The notes under the pieces: model-generated | What the model was told of the DNA's origin: nothing | The model's database searches: none | What the model saw: only the letters and a program-made list of their open reading frames with translations | In this document: positions 62,783-64,000 of the stretch, piece by piece | Layout: each line of letters begins with the position of its first letter | Position numbering within the stretch: position 1 is the first letter of the stretch | Program-made: the position numbers and the translations under genes | Source: Arcticibacter eurypsychrophilus | GTDB lineage: Bacteria; Bacteroidota; Bacteroidia; Sphingobacteriales; Sphingobacteriaceae | Assembly: GCF_001730525.1 (NCBI RefSeq) | Contig: NZ_MDFN01000015.1 | Span: forward strand, 62,001-126,000 | Length of the DNA stretch: 64,000 nt | Reading direction: 5' to 3'

Positions 62783-63721
62783 TTAGAAGGTATAGGATTT
62801 GACTTTATTGTTACGTTTTAAGGGCACTTTAACATTGATTTCAAAACTTCCCCCGGTTGCTTCTCTTTGACCTGCAAGCTGACTGCTATAAACCCCCTGA
62901 AGCGTACATTTATTCAGGTAATTTATGGACAGAGCTACAGTAGAGCTTTGACTACTATGGTACATCGCCATCAAGGTTACTTTATCAGAGAAACTTAAAT
63001 TCGATCCAAAGTCCCATAAGTTATCTATGCCTTGTGCCCCACGCAAACAAAACTTAGGTTCAAGTGATAAAACATCCGGATTTCTACCCATTTTATATGA
63101 TATAGCCATAAAGAAAGTTGATCCATCCACAGATACCGTATTATCCTTTCTAAGAAACTTCTTCAAATTTGGCACTGTACCCTGGAAAGTCATCCGCTCG
63201 TTCGTATAAATTACTCCAAAGTCGCCATCAACATATGTTTTCCGCTGGTTATATAGATCAGCAAGAACATCATTTGGATCAGCAATGATACTTTCGTTAT
63301 CCAGACGTTCATTCATCATCCCTAGAGATAAACCGAAATGAATGAACTGAGTTCCACCATCAAGAGGTAAATGATAAGCATAACTACCCATTATTCTCGT
63401 TCTTTTAATCAAGCCAGCATTATCGCTGTAGACATTTAAGCCTACACCAGCTTTACCTCCTTCGAATGTAGGCAAGAGATAATCTCCTGTTAAGGATTGA
63501 GTAACCGGAGAGCCGGGAATAGCCCTCCACTGATTGCGATAAGCAATATTGACCCTCAACCCTTCATCAAAACCTGCAAAAGCAGGATTACCTAAATATT
63601 GATTCAGGTAATATTGAGCGGCCAAGGGTACTATTTGTGCATTTGCCTGCTGAATAGTTAAACCAAAGCAGATGAATAGTAGACTTAGAAAAGGGATATA
63701 TGTATCTATTTTGTTTTGCAT
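62783..63721 (-). CDS. PorP/SprF-family type IX secretion outer-membrane protein
   Basis: 312 residues. ATG 63721 (MQNKIDTY) is chosen because a clean signal peptide starts there (cleavage after ANA); upstream ATGs would add 19 residues and break the signal. PorP/SprF marks are QYYLNQYLGNPAFAGFDEGLRVNIAYRNQW (in parts) and YHLPL, with barrel strands to the C-terminus. These proteins form a barrel that pairs with a type IX-secreted protein encoded just upstream. Here a sorting-domain protein ends 44 bp upstream, the usual sprB/sprF arrangement. Confidence 0.92.
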   Translation of the reverse strand: MQNKIDTYIPFLSLLFICFGLTIQQANAQIVPLAAQYYLNQYLGNPAFAGFDEGLRVNIAYRNQWRAIPGSPVTQSLTGDYLLPTFEGGKAGVGLNVYSDNAGLIKRTRIMGSYAYHLPLDGGTQFIHFGLSLGMMNERLDNESIIADPNDVLADLYNQRKTYVDGDFGVIYTNERMTFQGTVPNLKKFLRKDNTVSVDGSTFFMAISYKMGRNPDVLSLEPKFCLRGAQGIDNLWDFGSNLSFSDKVTLMAMYHSSQSSTVALSINYLNKCTLQGVYSSQLAGQREATGGSFEINVKVPLKRNNKVKSYTF

Positions 63722-63764
63722 TTTAGTATCTGCACAAAGTATTTTTACCATAGTATTTTTGCGG

Positions 63765-64000
63765 TTATGGGCGTACAACTGATATAAAACCAGTTAATTT
63801 TCCTTTTCCAGAATCGAGGTATAAGACATAGTAATAAGTATCTTCAGACAAGAGAATTCCATTAAAGGTTCCGTCCCAGGTATTATTATAACCAGTCTGA
63901 CTAAACACGACTCTTCCAGCACGATCAAATATTTTCAGCTCATTATTAGGATATAAATCGATATTTTTTATGACCCAGAAATCATTTATACCGTCACCAT
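63765..64000 (-). CDS. T9SS-secreted protein, C-terminal sorting domain (5' part outside window)
   Basis: The minus-strand frame is open from the window edge to the stop at 63765-63767 and shows 77 residues: [37 protein letters not shown] and [13 protein letters not shown], then GFISVVRP. This is the gliding-motility-associated C-terminal (CHU_C, type B) sorting domain, which directs export by the T9SS. The rest of the protein, probably a large adhesin or enzyme, lies right of the window. The porP/sprF partner follows directly. Confidence 0.9.
   Translation of the reverse strand, partial: GDGINDFWVIKNIDLYPNNELKIFDRAGRVVFSQTGYNNTWDGTFNGILLSEDTYYYVLYLDSGKGKLTGFISVVRP

Overview
The window looks like a chromosome segment of a Bacteroidota member, most likely Sphingobacteriaceae (Pedobacter-like). 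The support is a SusC/SusD polysaccharide locus, type IX secretion and gliding genes (porV, gldJ, porP/sprF and a C-terminal sorting domain), an energy-transduction operon with two exbD genes, a short NuoG, low GC intergenic DNA, and Bacteroidota-type -7 promoter boxes (TAnnTTTG) in front of many genes. The assignment rests on gene content and recalled family features. No search was run.

Layout. 1-8.6 kb (+): the 3' part of a SusC transporter, SusD, a GH2 and a GH35 beta-galactosidase-type enzyme, then anmK (anhydro-MurNAc kinase). 8.6-15.3 kb: a surface-polysaccharide cluster with four glycosyltransferases (-), a divergent flippase (+) and an FkbM methyltransferase (-). 15.5-21.2 kb: an 11-bp repeat array, typA, a 51-residue Cys-rich membrane protein, ispF, porV and divergent gldJ. 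21.2-38.2 kb (-): a long same-strand run with the 14-gene nuo complex I operon (nuoA to nuoN), then dedA, ppa, a CorC/HlyC-type protein, rsmE and a DUF4159 gene. 38.2-44.0 kb (-): exbB-exbD-exbD-tonB, a 73-residue membrane protein, a periplasmic-binding lipoprotein and a TPR protein. 44.3-50.1 kb: a SUI1-family factor, a diacylglycerol-kinase-like gene, metK behind a SAM-II-like leader, a Nudix hydrolase, plsC and a LytTR/LytS two-component pair. 50.1-54 kb: a second 11-bp repeat array arranged as a giant hairpin, and pta-ackA. 54.3-64 kb: YceI - outer-membrane barrel - YceI, small unknown genes, an RhlE-type helicase, mscL, an OsmC protein, a candidate 150-nt small RNA, a DUF2147 protein, and a porP/sprF gene downstream of a truncated type IX-secreted protein.

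How it works together. The left edge imports and cleaves beta-galactoside glycans through an outer-membrane transporter. TonB-dependent import would be powered by an ExbBD-TonB system such as the one at 41-44 kb. Complex I, Pta-AckA and pyrophosphatase cover energy metabolism. The T9SS components export surface proteins such as the one cut off at the right edge.

The least-explained elements are noncoding: (1) the small RNA near 61.9-62.06 kb, with a -33/-7 promoter, a tRNA T-arm-like hairpin and a strong terminator; (2) the SAM-II-like leader of metK with an enlarged loop; (3) two intergenic arrays with an 11-bp period; (4) a terminator-like hairpin with tandem -7 boxes between nuoA and nuoB. 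No CRISPR array, transposase, complete tRNA or rRNA was recognised.
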